A stretch of DNA of 64,000 nucleotides from Lineus longissimus. Its lineage: Eukaryota; Nemertea; Pilidiophora; Heteronemertea; Lineidae. The stretch lies in assembly GCF_910592395.1 (NCBI RefSeq), contig NC_088324.1, positions 15,216,953-15,280,952 on the forward strand. The letters run 5' to 3'. The notes under the pieces were generated by a model. The model had not been told where the DNA came from and did not search any database. It saw only the letters and a list, made by a program, of their open reading frames with translations. Of the stretch, positions 10,650-24,062 are shown piece by piece; position 1 is the stretch's first letter; every line of letters starts with the position of its first letter. A program made the translations under genes and the position numbers.

Positions 10650-13600
10650 TCATGGAGGCTTTGACTGTGAAGCTTTCGAGTCGGCTTCAATGGCAGCCTT
10701 TGAAAGCTTTGATTGTGATTTGCTCACGGCGCAAGCAGCTCTCCTAGCAGCCTGGTGATACTTCTTCTCAATAAACATCTTTTGGTGACTTAGCTGCGGG
10801 AATAGGTCTGGAAAACAACATTTTGAAAATCAAATCTGTGTCATCAAACTTCCATCGCATCACATCTTCAGACAACATATCAACACTGGGTGATATGAAT
10901 AAAGACGAGCAAATGCTTTTATCTAAAACTCCATGTACATTTACACCAGGCGTTTCTGTACAAAATTGAAGTAAAAGCATTTGCTAGACTTTATTCATAT
11001 CAGCCACTGTATATGAACTATCAAAATAAGTCACCATCGACAAGAATGAACAAGTTCATTACAAAATATTCCAGAAAATATACTTACGTGATTTATTACT
11101 GAGGGCGTTCGTGGCGGCGTTCATCTCAGCTTGCTGTATACTGTGACTGGATCCCGTCGCAAGCCTCGTACCACGGAAGTAAACAGCCACGGTGAAACGG
11201 CGGGTGTTGGTCGGCCCAGTGGTCTCTAGCACCCTGGAGAGAATGAGCACATCAAGTGTTAGCAGTTTGTAAACATCACCCATTTGAGTAAACTGATGAC
11301 TTGTACCAGCAGACCACTAGTGTGTTGCAGCAAGTTTCTTCCTTATTCTACATGTAACAAGCCTAATAACTCATTCGTAGCAGAAATACACTGAAAAGGT
11401 TTGATCAGCCTTCCATCCGTCCATCGAGGATCAATGACAGAGAGTGGAGCAGAGGCCAGCATACCCTTGTGTTATAAATATGATACCTACTTGTATATTG
11501 GAATATCTGGTTCTCCCCCATCCAGTTCTCGAAGGGTCAGGCAGCACTGCTGGAGCTGCGACTTAGGGTCATTCCACTCTTGATTCATGATGAAAACCTG
11601 CATATGAAATGACACCATTTATGCAGCAATTTCTGCAGAAAAGTCAGTGTGTGTGACACACAATTAGCCTTTGGGGCAGCAGTTATTACCACTCAGGGAT
11701 GGAACTGAAATGTACACCAGCACAAAGAAATTACTAGTTAATTTAACTTAACTCTGCAAATGAGTCATTTTGAAGCCCCTCCTCAAATCATCAGTGCATA
11801 TACATGTCAACTGCAACATCATCAAGATGTTGGCAAAGCAACAAGTCCGAGGTCAGAAACAACATACCTTCAACCTTGGGAAGAAGCACACTTGAGCAAA
11901 CACTTTACAATGATCAAGTCCCTTATCAACGTATAACGCGCCGATGAACGCCTCCAATAGGTCAGCTTTCTCTTTCATCTTCATCTCTTTCTGCTTCGTG
12001 TCGTCCTGGCAGGAGACAAATTCTGTCATGCCGAGGTCGTCACACACCACTGACTGGGTGCGGTTGTTGACTAGGGAACTTCTCAAAAGCTGTAAGATAG
12101 AAGGGCAAGGCTTATAAGACAGACACGACATCAGAGACAATCTTCAGAAGAAAACCACACTACATGAAAAGTACATAGTAGCTGAACACTTCGAGTCACT
12201 TTGCTTTTGTACTTACAGACAAGTGTCCCTCATGATGCTCAGGGAAATGCTTGAAGAGATACTCTGAGGCGATCAGCTGGAGGACAGTGTCACCTAGGAA
12301 CTCTAAGCGCTGGTTGTGACCCCTGGAAAGATAGGATCAAGATATGATCGATACTCTAACAAACCCAGGCTGTTTAGCGGTACTTGTACAAACAGATCTG
12401 CAATGATTGCTGGGAAATAGCAGAGAAAAACTACACAGTAGTCCACAGCTTATGCATTATTCTCCTCCCCGAGCAAAGCAAGACTTTCTTTGGTATCCCC
12501 TACACCTGGTATAACTGTACTGAGAAGAAGCATATGTTTAGTAATAAGTTAACTTCAAATTGAACTGTGGAACTTCTCAGGAGGCAACGCTCACAGTTAC
12601 AGCTAACGCCTCCAAGTATCCATGGAAACAAAGCAAACATGGCACGTAGAACGACTTACAATGTGAGATTATTAAAGCCGAGATTCCTAGGAGTAAAAGC
12701 CCGTGCAAGCAGACGTATATTATTGAACTCAATGCCCGTCATGTCTTCAAAGCGGAGCAAGTTTTGTAGAACGGCGCTCGACTTGATCCAGTGGCGGTCA
12801 CCAGATGGCTCTTCCTCCTGTAGGGGGTGCTGGGGTAGCTTCTCCCACACTCCGTGCAGATCTTTATCGTCAAATAATGTGGAAGCAAAGATGCGATCAG
12901 CAAGCTCGATGCCTCCGTCCAAGAAGAGGGCACCTGGAAGGAATATATACAGAGTCAGAAGTACACGTTTGAAGTAATTCAACATGTTCAATTTGAAAGA
13001 ACAGTGAGTCAGCATTTCAAATAGATAGCTAGTATGGAAATCACCCTGAAATACTGGGAAACTCTAAGACTTACCCATGAGCGCCTCGAGGCAGTTGGCC
13101 ATGGCATGTCTGAGGTCTGAATCGTGGCAGAGGTCAGGCCCATGGGCATAAAGCATGTACTCTTGGAGATGGAGAGTCTGGAAGTAGTGAAGAAGTAAAT
13201 GATGAAACAAGTCAGAATCAGACGTCGGATGAAAAACACGAGGGGTGTCAGGTTTTTAAAACCTAGGAGAGTTCAAACTTGGACCAACTGCCCACACTAA
13301 TATGCAGCTTCTGAAAGACAGCAGGAGAGAAAGGAGAGATTTTGTTTAAAAACATAACATAACTCACCTTGGCCAAGACGGCCAGATGTTGGTTCTGGAC
13401 CAAGGCTGCCCTGAATGTGGCCAGACCACCTTCATCCAAGTCAGGGAACATGAAGAACAGATGAATACTGGAGACAAACTCGACGACAGCATCGCCCAGG
13501 AACTCCAACCTCTCGTAGTGATGGATCTCTGAGTCCGTCTCATGTTTGTTCCCCATACGAGACATGATGTTGATCAGAGTATTAATACCTGCAAATAAAA

Positions 13601-16600
13601 CATGGGGGGATATGTTCACCACATTTCAAAGAAAACTGCCAGTGTGCTCAGGATATCCATAATGTTGTCAGCATACAGGCTACATGAGGTCTTCATTAAA
13701 CAAAGCAGATATGCACAAACAGGGCCAATTAGGGATAAGTCTCTCACTCACCTCTTTTTCTTGAATGAACATGATGAATTTTCCTGTCTCCAAACTCAGG
13801 CTGTCGTATACCACAGTTAGACAAGGAGTTCCTCGCATGGTCAGGATTGGTGCCGTAGTTGACACGATAGGAAGGATGGGTTAGCGCCCTCTGCAACAAA
13901 GGATGGTCACTAATTAAAGTACGGTGTTTGACCGATGATCATGGGTTGTGATTTAGGTCCGTTACTGTAATATCCACATGTGAGTCACCTGCATCGGACA
14001 TCAACTTCAACTGGCAGCTGATTGAGCAGCAGCAATATAGAAGACTAAGAACATGAGAAGTGCTGATCGAGAATTTTAGGAAGAAATCCCACATTTAGCA
14101 ACAGTTGTCCCTGCCAGTTTATACCTGTAGTAGATTCCTATCCTTGAACCTATAATCAATCTGTCTCTCTAGGACATCGAGCGCTCGGTGGAAGCGCAGG
14201 TGTGATATGAGGACAGGGAGGAGTAGGGCATGCTGACACATGTCTGAGCGGATGCCAGTCTTGATGAAACCTTCACCACTGATCTCAACAGTCACTTCTC
14301 GCTTCATCGTGCTGAAACAGACATCAAATCATTTGAATTTAACTCAGTCGTTGACTGTTATAACTTTGATGTTTTCAATGAGAACCTCAAAGCAATGTTG
14401 ATGTCATCTTGAAAAGCTTGCTGATAGAAGGCTACTGATACCACTGGCACAGAATCGATCAGTCGCCTGCTAGTCATGACTTGATTCTCACCTCTTCATT
14501 CTGATCTCCTGCAACTGATCTTCCTTATCATTCAGCTTCATCTTGTCCTCCGGCGTGACCTTGGGTTTGTTGGCAAGAAGATGTTTATATTTCGCGTACT
14601 GCTTCCACAGTTTCTGGTAGCTAGAAACAAGAGGTGAACAGAATTTAGGGACAACATCACTTGGTCTACCGAGGTGGATCTCAGTGCTGGAATACATCGT
14701 ATCAAGGAGGATGCATTTGACCATAGGACGTGTCCTTGAGGTAGACACATCAGCCTACAAGGATCTTCTCCATTGAGGATACAGCAGAGCACCAGCCCTA
14801 ACTGAGAAGTTAACCAGCGATGGACCAGGATCTCATCTAGTGCTGATGTCTATAACAGAAAAGCTGAAGATATTGAGATACCTACTTTGGGTCACCGGCA
14901 TAGCTCAGCTGAGCAGGTTTGATTCCGAAGTGAACGATAACTGGATATTCACCAGCATGTCGGTCAAACTGGTCAACTCGAATTGAGCTTGGTTTCTGTG
15001 AAGGAAAATACTTGTGTTAAGCTGAGTGCCATGAGGGAAGAAAGGGAGAAGTTTAACTGGGTTGAGGTCAAAGTAATGAATGGTGAATTGGTTTGCTTCT
15101 GTCATGTGTGTCAAACAATCTGAAAGTAAATCACTCAGCTCGATTAAATGGTCCACCTACCATGCCCGGATGAATGACGATCATCCCACGCAGACTGTCA
15201 ACGATATCCTGCCATTCGTGCGCCTCATACTTCTGTATCTTCTCAAGGTCAGCGGGGTCAACGAGTAACTTGGAGCTCTTGACCAGGAAGTTGACTATTT
15301 CATTCATGGAGAGAATCTCACGCCCGTTTTCTGAAAGACAACAAGCCATAATAAACAGTGATACTTAACTTTTAGATTTTGACGGGTTTTGATTCCACAC
15401 ATAATCTCCATTTGTGGAAAAAGAAAATTACAAATGTTCTTGTTTTATACCAAAATAAACCACTTACCTGGCAAAGATCTGACAAATCTCGGCATGAGAT
15501 GGAATCTCTTACATCCACTTTCACCATTGTCACGGCCGTACCAATCCAGATCCAACAATTCCAATATTTCACTGAACAGGTAGTCAACAAACAGATCCAG
15601 GCTCCGGGTTGAAAAGTTCTTAAAGAAACCACAAGAGAATGACAGGTTAATGACAAACTCCATGCATATCAATTACGAAGGGTATGACTGCTATGATAGG
15701 TTGATGGCTGGAGATTTGGCCTGGTAGCCTTCAGCAGACAAAGGGGAGGTTAAGAAGCCCCCTTCCCCCCGAACTCGGAACTCGTTTTACTACTGAAACT
15801 GATGGAATCACATCACAAAAAGGGAACCACCAAGTTCTTATTGGGAGGATCCGATCTTAACCTCACTGTTCATACAAGTTGAGCCCATACATAAACACTC
15901 ACCACTGGCATGGGTTCCTCGAAGAAGTGGATCGTATACTCAATGTTAAAACGAATCACCTTACACAGTGGAATCTGTAAAGAAGAGCGAATATATATCT
16001 TTATTAAAACCCTGAGTCCAACATGACCAATGAACAGATCCTCTTCTTTGTCTGCTTTTGATCTCAGGTGCTAATGACCGTCACTGCCACTTCTATCAAT
16101 GCTGATATGTAGGCTCAGTGATTTGACTTCATTCAATTTCACCTCGGAGACTTTCAGTCCACATTTAGCCCTCATGGTGGGCTCTTTATAGTCTGCCTGG
16201 CATGGCATAGCATTCAGATACAGAGATTAGCCCTCATGGTGGGCTCTTTATAGTCTGCCTGGCCTGGCATACGTAGCATTCAGATACAGAGATTAGCCCT
16301 CATGGTGGGCTCTTTATAGTCTGCCTGGCCTGGCATTGCATTCAGATACAGAGATCAGCCATTCCACCTGTTCAAAGGCTTGACCTCTATTTGAACAAGG
16401 ACTTACATTGCCAAGTTTGTAATGGGAAAAGAGCGAGAATCCATCGAAGATGTACTCATGGTCGTCATGTTCGATCACAGTCGGGTTCTTCGTCTGAAAC
16501 AGGAAAACAAACGTACAAGATGTTTTAGAATAGACGCTTCTAAACCTTTTGGGTAAATCTCAGCCACAACATGGGAAGAGTTTCTAGCTAAGAGTTAAAC

Positions 16601-19600
16601 TTACCAAGAAATTGGTGTGAGGTGACATCGTGATACGGTAGTGGAATAGCTTGTTGGTGTTGCTGGCATTCTGTTGGCAGTCAGTGATTCTCTGAAACAG
16701 ACAAAAGAGACATGGTTAGAATTCATTATAACATTATTTCGTTGCCCTTGATATTTGTCACCTTTAGAGTCAAAGGCAAGTTACGCATTCAACATGTCTT
16801 CTTGAGCTGTGCCTCAGATAAGCACACAAAGTCTGAGAATCTTGGTTTAATCTCAATCGAAAGACTGTGAAGAGCCATGTCCTTGAAAACACAGCCAGCA
16901 GATCCAGAGATAGAAATGTGGGTTCTCTCCTGCAGCCAGTGCATTGGTACCAAGACCCTCTTGCCTGGCCGGTTGACCAGCCATTCTTCAGGCCTTTTCC
17001 AGACTTACCCCTTCCCCTGGGTAGATGGAATGCCTGATTCCGGAGCGTCGAGCCTTGATGCTGCAGCGGCACAATGGACCATCGTTCATCTGAAACAGGC
17101 AGAGAGATGTATAACGAGGACCCAGCGTTTTGACCAGAAGGTGGTGGCAGACCTCAGCAGTATCAACCAGTGGAGATGGATCCCTGTCAAATGACATATC
17201 GTAACAATCAATTACTTTGATAATTCTAATAGTACATCAATCATATCAGCTTGACAACATCTTTGGCTAGCTCAATTGGTTGTTTCACAGATATGTCAGC
17301 AGCTGACAAGATCTGACTTTGGTGCTGTCATGAAGTGGGTGTAATGGTAGAATACCAACACTGAAGAGATGGAAGAGACACAGAAAGTGCACTGATTTGG
17401 CCTTTTGGTTGTGTGTGTGCCAGTTGCTGAACACCAATAATCCACAAGACAAAAAGCTGCAAGTCACAAAATGTGATTAGTGAAGAAATCTGACTGCTGC
17501 AGATATTACAAGCATTGATCTGTGCATAAATAAAAAGCCCTACTGACCTCGCCTTTCAAATTGAACCATAAATTATGATGTAATCGATACGGATATCTGG
17601 CTTTCCAGTACCCGAATACTCTCCTGCGCTTTCTCTAAACACGTGTCCAGGAAATTAAAGCAAGCGAAAAGGAAAGCATAACTGACAATTTAGTTAAGGG
17701 AAGAGAGGATGAAAGCTCAAGTAAGGGAGCAGGAGATAAAACAAGGTAGGGAAACGTGGACAACTGAAAAGTGAAAAATAGGTTGCTCCAGTTTATCGGC
17801 AATGTGATAATTGTTCCGTTGATAGCCTTGTTGCTAGTATGCTAGCAGTCACCTGGAGCAATGTGTACAATAGTAACTGCATTACCTGATAATTGGGGGT
17901 GGAAAGAGGACAGAGGAATGCCTAACATGCTTCATGCAGTCTTGATCTATTTCTAGGACTAACTGGCTTAGTTGGAGTGGAATACTGTCGTCCATTAGAT
18001 CTGGGTACCTACCTCACCATGCTCGTTGTACCACAGGTCGTCATGGAGACGGTACGGATGCTCCTTCTTCCTGTTTAGTTCATCCATCCAGTTTGGCTCC
18101 AGATCATCATCTTCTGACTCAGATGACGAGCAGCTCTCGGAACCTGAACAAAATATAGAGACGTGAGAGGTAGAAATACTGATGGCCCCTTACACTAGGG
18201 CACATTGGCTCTATTGCAGTTTGCAATTCTGAAAGGAAGACATTGCTAGAATACTGCTGGAGGCTAAATCTTACCAGAGTCCTGCTGATGATGGCAGTGT
18301 AGATGGACATTAGCGCGTCTCTCTGGGGGGGTGTATTTGGGTTTCTTGGAGAGCGCAACCTCATTCCTCTTAACCAAATCCTGGTAGAACTTCTTCTCCA
18401 ATTCAACCATCTTCTTAGTACTTTTCACGCAACCCAGCTGCAAAAATGAATTATGTGAATTTAATGGTGACTTTCGATGATGTGCTTCATCCTGACAGGA
18501 GTCATTTCAAAACTCAGCTGAGACTGCCTCGTCACTACTTACGCGTCTCAACAGAGAGGAACACCAGGTCAGAAATTGAGACCCAAGCAGTTGATAAGGG
18601 CCCACCTAGATTGGCCAATGTCGCGTAGCCTTGCTGAGAACAGCCCAAGCTGTCATTCATACCTTTTCATCATTCCTGAAGTAGAGATCAGCAGGTGAGC
18701 TCCTCATCCAGCTGTGGTCAGCCACACACTCTTCCTCTTCCTCCTCCTCTATCGGGAATCGCTCTGGTGATGGGTCGTATGAGAAAGAACCATCCGACGA
18801 TACACCTTCTGTTTCATCTGTCAATTTCTGTGCATCAGTCGCCTTTGATAAACGTGACTTCTTGATGTCTCTAGATTTTCTGGCAGCTTTGCCAGTACTT
18901 CTGTGGAAAGAGAAATAATCAAAAGATGAGAAATGCAAATGTGTTCCATTCTTTTTGAAGGTTCACCCACCAGTACTTCCCCTGGATAGGATGATGGACC
19001 AAGTTACTTGGTGGAGTGAAGCATTGTAGCTTAATGTGTCTTACTTGTGGATACAGAGATAGCAGAGTCAAACCCATGACCTCCTGATTCTTGAGGCAAC
19101 TTACTTTTCACTCTGATTAGCTTGGTTGGTAGCCATGGTTACATCAGATTCAGATTGAGATGTCTTGGTAGCAGACACCTGTTGTTCAGAAGGCGTGGAA
19201 CTAGTCCCTGGTTGACTGGTGTCTGGTACTGTGGGTATCTCAAACTGCTTGCCATCCTGAGCTCTCCTCGTTACAGGTCGTTTCAGAGTTGATTCCCAGT
19301 CGGGCCGGGGTGGCTTCGAAACAGTCGCTGCCTTAGGACGGCCGGTCTTCTTGGTTGCTTTTGTTGGTGATGGAACGACAGTATCATTACTGCAACAAAT
19401 ATGGAACACAAAACATTAGATAGATCTGTAAGTTTAGTTCATGAGTTACATCACCCTACTCACAAATATCACAAGATAGATAAACTCCTTAGTGTTGTCA
19501 CTGGAGACGAACAATATGTGTGAATATAGATGAACCACACAAGTCAGAAAGACAATCAAAATGATCTTGGTCGAAAAACAAAACTCACCCTGTTGTCTTA

Positions 19601-22600
19601 TTATCAGGTTTACTTCTTTTACTCCTGACATCGATCGACCTTGACCTCGTTGAGCCTGGATCAGATGACCTTGCTCTCTCAGATGACCTTGACCTGTCGG
19701 ACGTCCTTGACCTTGAACATAATGCTTCTAGTTCTTGTTCATTAGGACGTTTCCTCTTCCGCTCAATGCTAGGCCTTGCATCCCCCGATCCGTTATTCTT
19801 CATCCGATCACGACTATGGCTACTCCTCCTCCTGTCTGTGCTATCACTTCCTCGTCTCCGTACCGCAGGTCGACCTCTGCTTCCTTTCAACCTCTCAACA
19901 CTATGACTCCTTACTACTTCATCTCGCACCTGGAAATAACGACCACGGCTACTAGTTTCAGGACTTCTCTGGTGCACGATCCTGCCCCCTGGCATCGACC
20001 TGCCTAACTTCCTGGGCGATCCACTGGTAGTGACATCAAGTGCAGGAGAAAGTGAACGACCCTCTGGTCTAGTTATATCGTTATGGTTTGAAACTCGCGG
20101 CATATCAGAAGTCACACTTCCATCTTTCTGTCGACTTCTTGATCGTGACTTGTCTCCTTGTTCTCTACTCTGATCAGTCCAGTAGCTCCCATCATCCATC
20201 TTAGACCCCTGGCTACGAGCAGGAGATAAACGTCTTGCCAAATTAGGCGACTTAGATCTCCTACGCTCTAAAAAAGCTGCCGATTCCCGCAAGTCAGATG
20301 AAGACGGTGTAGGAGAGACTTGCCTGACTATGTTGTCTGGAGATGGCCTTCGTAAACGTTGAATAGGAGGACGCCTATTGATCCTGGTCGGGGAATCCCG
20401 GCGAGGAGGAGGTAAACTCCAATCATTGTTAGAGCGATTGTTCCTCCATTCACGTTGTGGAGATGAACGATTCAACCTTTCAGGGGGTGCCAAGTCACGG
20501 TCCCAGTTAGGAGAGGTACGCCGAGCGTGTCTGTTGTCAAACTGAGGTGAAGTGCGGCGTGGTCCTCTTGGTGATGTACGGCCGCGCTCACTCTGAACAA
20601 AGTTTGGTGAAGTTTGTCGTCTCTCCCTATCAACAAAGTTTGATGCAGTCCGACGACGCCCTCTATCCCTATTTGGCGAGGTACGACCTTGTTCCCGCAT
20701 GGTCCGATTCGGTGAAGTTTGTCCCATCTCCCAATTTGGGGACGTACGGCCCAAATCCATGTTGCCCCAGTTGGGAGAAGTACGACGCCTTCCCCTATCC
20801 TCAAAGTTTGGAGAGGTACGGCGCCGCCCCCGACTATCACAGTTTGGTGATGTTTGTCTCCCTCTATCAGGGGAAGTCCTCACTCTGGTGATGTCAATAT
20901 CGAAGTCATCCTGCCGATAGAAGTTATCGAAGCCATCCAAGGAGCGGCTCCTGTCACGTGGGGCACTGTCTACGTTCATGGCCTGATCCACTGGCCGATC
21001 GAAAACATCATCTCGACCAGGGGCACCAGGGCGGGGAATGTCATCTCTCCATCCTTGGTTTGGCGGAGGCTCCCTCTCTTGGTCACACCCAGGTGGAGGA
21101 GGGCGTTCATCTTGTCCTTGAGGAGGGAACTGCCCACCCCACTCAAGCGGTGGGTTGCCTTGACCAGCTCCCGTATTATTCTGCTGCGGCCAGGGAATGG
21201 GACCCCCACCATTTGCACCAGCTCCCCAGTTCCTCTGCGGATCTTCAAAAGTTGGTGGTGGCCCATCGCTTCCTGGGGGTGGTCCACGAGGCCCTGGAGG
21301 ACCATCGTAGCCAGGTGGAGGTACACGGTGTTCTTGAACTCCACTATTCCGATTGCTGGGAGGACCATCCGAGCCAGGAGGCGGACCACGGGGCCCTAAA
21401 GGCCCATCATACTGCTGAGGGCCATTCGGCACATTGGGCACAGCGTTTGGCTGATTGTTTTGAGGCGGGCCATCACACCCAGGCGGTGCTCCACGGGGTC
21501 CTGGCGGTTGGTCATATCTCGTTTGAGGTCCTGGTCCAGGTGGCCCATCACATCCAGGTGGCGGACCACGGGGCCCTGGCGGCCCATCACAAGGAGGGCC
21601 CTGGAAGTTTGGTGGTCCTACACTTGACGGGCCCATACGATTGGGGCCGGGCATGCCTTGATTGTTGCTCCAGTTTGGACCATTTCCAGGCCCTTGGTAG
21701 CTGCTGTTGTTTCCCCAGTTTTGTCCATTCCCCTGGTTACCAGGTTGTCCCTGGTTGCTTCCCCAAGCTTGTCCACTCATCCTCGGGGGCTGGTTGTTTG
21801 GGCCACTGGAAACAGACAAGAAAAACAATACATTCAAGTCAGGACAATAGGTAACTAAGCAACTAAGTGTGTTATTTTCTTTCAAAGCTGTTTACCATGG
21901 TTTTCCTTGGTCTGTTGGCCCCTCCAGAAGAACCCCTGCCTCAAGGGCACAGCTAACACTATCAGGCTTTTCTTGTTATTTCCCGCGCTTTGAGAAGTGC
22001 AACTTGAAAGGCAGCAATCAATGAATGCAGTGATAATCTATGTAAAGAGACAGTAGAAATTTCTAACAAATCTGATATTCTTGCACTTGCCATTATCGTA
22101 AAGCATTTTGTACACACGAAATAATCAATGAATACTTACTTGAATGTCTGCTGTGGTCCATTGTTTTGACATTGGTGGAACTGTTCCTGTTGGCCTGGAC
22201 AGCACTGTGGCCTTGGAGGCTGTCCACTCATGTTGCCTTGTTGAGGACCGTTCATGTTTCCTTGGGGTCCACTGAAGTTACTTTGGGGGCCATTCCTGTT
22301 GCCCTGTGGTGGTCCACCCAGGTTGCCTTGGGGACTGTTCACGTTGCCTTGAGGACCGTTCATGTTGCCCTGTGGTCCACTGAAGTTATTTTGGGGGCCA
22401 TTCATGTTGCCCTGTGGTGGCCCACCAATGTTGCCAGGCTGTGGGGGTCCACTCATGTTTCCCTGAGGTGCATTCATGTTGCCCTGCGGACCATTGAAGT
22501 TACCTTGGGGTCCATTCATGTTGGGACCACACATTTGTCCACTCATGCTGCATTGGGGACCACCCATATTGCCCTGTGGCCCATTCATGTTGCCTTGGGG

Positions 22601-23329
22601 ACCACCCATGTTGCCTTGTTGAAAGCCAGGCCCTCCACATGGGCCTTGAGGTCTTGGTCCATTCTGTCCCCATCCACCTGAAGCAAAATTGCTCTGATGA
22701 GGAGGCCCATTCCAACCACTGTGACCACAGTTTGGCCCATGATTACACACTTGTTGTCCTTGGCTGCCCTGTTGAAAATTTGGGCCTTGAAAGTTACATC
22801 CACCATTCATGCAGTTAGGGCCGTGTCCATTATGACACTGCCCCTGTCCGTATCCACCTTGGGTTCCAGATCCACAGGCCCCGTAAGGTCCTGACTGGGG
22901 TCCACATGGCCCAGACTGTTGAGGACCACACTGCTGTGGACCTCCCATCATTCCTGATTGCTGAGGACCACCAAATCCCTGCTGCGGTCCTCCAAACCCA
23001 GGGCCTTGATTGGGCCCTTGATTTCTTGGGTTCCCGAACTGCTGTGGTGCACACTGTCCTTGTGGTGGCCCTCCATACATTTGCTGTTGACCTCCAAACT
23101 GTGGCCCTCCTTGCTGGCCACCAGGAAATGGTCCAGATGGACCACCACATGGCCCAGCTCGGTTCAGTCCTCCTCCAGGTCCTGGGGGCCCTGGGCCACA
23201 CTGTCCAGGAGGTCCAGTTGGTCTCTGGGGTGGCCCACACTGCATGCCATTGCCAGGTCCGTTACCTTGCTGGGGTCCAGCATTTCGCATAGGAGGTCCA
23301 TTGAATGTTGGCCCATTGTTAGGAAACAT
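10650..23329 (-). CDS. DROSHA: Drosha, nuclear RNase III of the Microprocessor
   Basis: Drosha cleaves primary microRNA hairpins in the nucleus together with DGCR8/Pasha. The 24 coding exons are 23329-22140, 21805-19589, 19389-19105, 18900-18663, 18437-18275, 18143-18013, 17089-17009, 16691-16605, 16493-16407, 15974-15903, 15618-15468, 15330-15161, 14995-14886, 14620-14492, 14311-14125, 13890-13752, 13588-13368, 13177-13075, 12933-12660, 12322-12217, 12089-11868, 11597-11491, 11233-11088 and 10807-10650. All junctions are GT-AG and in phase, giving 2,257 residues. Residues 1-397 are P/G/Q/N-rich; 398-1135 are Pro-rich, then RS-rich with RTSPN repeats. The core starts near 1311 and includes a C-x-C...H zinc site ([17 protein letters not shown]). 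RNase III domain a ([21 protein letters not shown]) spans about 1740-1930, domain b ([24 protein letters not shown]) about 1990-2125, and the dsRBD about 2130-2210. Human Drosha is about 1,374 residues, so the N-terminus here is greatly lengthened. The ATG at 23327-23329 is the first in frame after the acceptor. Confidence 0.95.
10891..11002. repeat. 31-bp inverted repeat (hairpin) in the last DROSHA intron
   Basis: Arms 10891-10921 (tgatatgaataaag...) and 10972-11002 pair at 29 of 31 positions across a 50-base loop. A related single arm lies at 8393-8421, which suggests a dispersed short inverted-repeat element. Confidence 0.75.
16166..16356. repeat. Intronic tandem triplication, 62-66 bp unit
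   Basis: The unit begins tagccctcatggtgggctct at 16166, 16228 and 16294. It lies within a DROSHA intron (15975-16406). Copies differ by a 4-bp insertion (acgt in copy 2) and single substitutions. Confidence 0.9.
17090..18012 (-). other. Largest core-region DROSHA intron, no feature recognised
   Basis: This is 923 bp between the exon ending in the GE dipeptide and the exon starting MNDGPLCRC. Plus-strand open frames here have no recognisable domain. No transposon ends or hairpins were noticed. Confidence 0.5.
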
Positions 23330-24062
23330 CTTTATCTGCAAAGAGACATGAAACAATTCAAGATACTATTCAACTCTGATTTAAGCACTGGAGACCACGC
23401 TCCATTTGTGGGGCAACACGTATCAAGGTTTGCTTTGTCGTCTTAACAGTGCCGATATATTTGAAAACATACTCAAGAATATGTTTTCATCACATCTTCT
23501 CCGATGTAACCACAACCACAGAATCAGTACTACGGCCAACTCAGCAAGCTGCAACATTATCACTTTAAATGACAATTTATTGGAACTTGGACCACCAGCC
23601 TATATATTTCAGCTGAATCAGTGAATGAAACAAAAAATTTCGTTCTGATCAGACAACAAAAGCCACTTCAAAACAGTACTATATTTACCTCTAGAAGTTG
23701 AAAATATTATCAATCGTAGTCAGTAAACATTTGATCTTTATTTCAGATGACAACTTGAACTAAAACCACCATTCAGCACGTTTTAATTAGGCTTTTTGTC
23801 AACAAAATTCTGGAAATTTTTTTTTTTTAAATTATGAATTGTACCGGCTACGATGTAACGAAAACATTCTTTAAAAATAGCAAACACTACTAACAAATAA
23901 CAAAAGCGTACTCAAAAGCAAAGGAAAAGCGCAATGAAAGATTATTCGGTGCAAAATTATTTGACAAAGCTCACAATTAGTATGCGTTTCTCTACAATTT
24001 ATATTTTGTTGCATCCATGACAAACAGTACATTCTGTCACGTGATTTCAATTGGTTAACAAA
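23330..24062. promoter_or_regulatory. Shared divergent promoter region, DROSHA / AGPAT
   Basis: Only 733 bp separate the DROSHA start codon (minus) from the AGPAT start codon (plus), so both promoters must lie here or in upstream non-coding exons. DROSHA's coding exon starts at an acceptor (exon edge 23335), so at least one 5' non-coding exon is expected; a candidate donor (AGAG then gtaaat, minus) is at 23689. An inverted CCAAT word (attgg) is at 24050-24054. Core promoter elements were not resolved. Confidence 0.55.

Noticed and set aside
20958-21854. 298-codon plus-strand open frame
   Set aside because: It is antisense to the Pro/Gly-rich Drosha exon; the skewed codon composition of that exon keeps the opposite strand open. 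It has no domain.
22166-22681. 171-codon plus-strand open frame and overlapping shorter ones
   Set aside because: Shadow of the GPQGN coding repeats of Drosha on the other strand.
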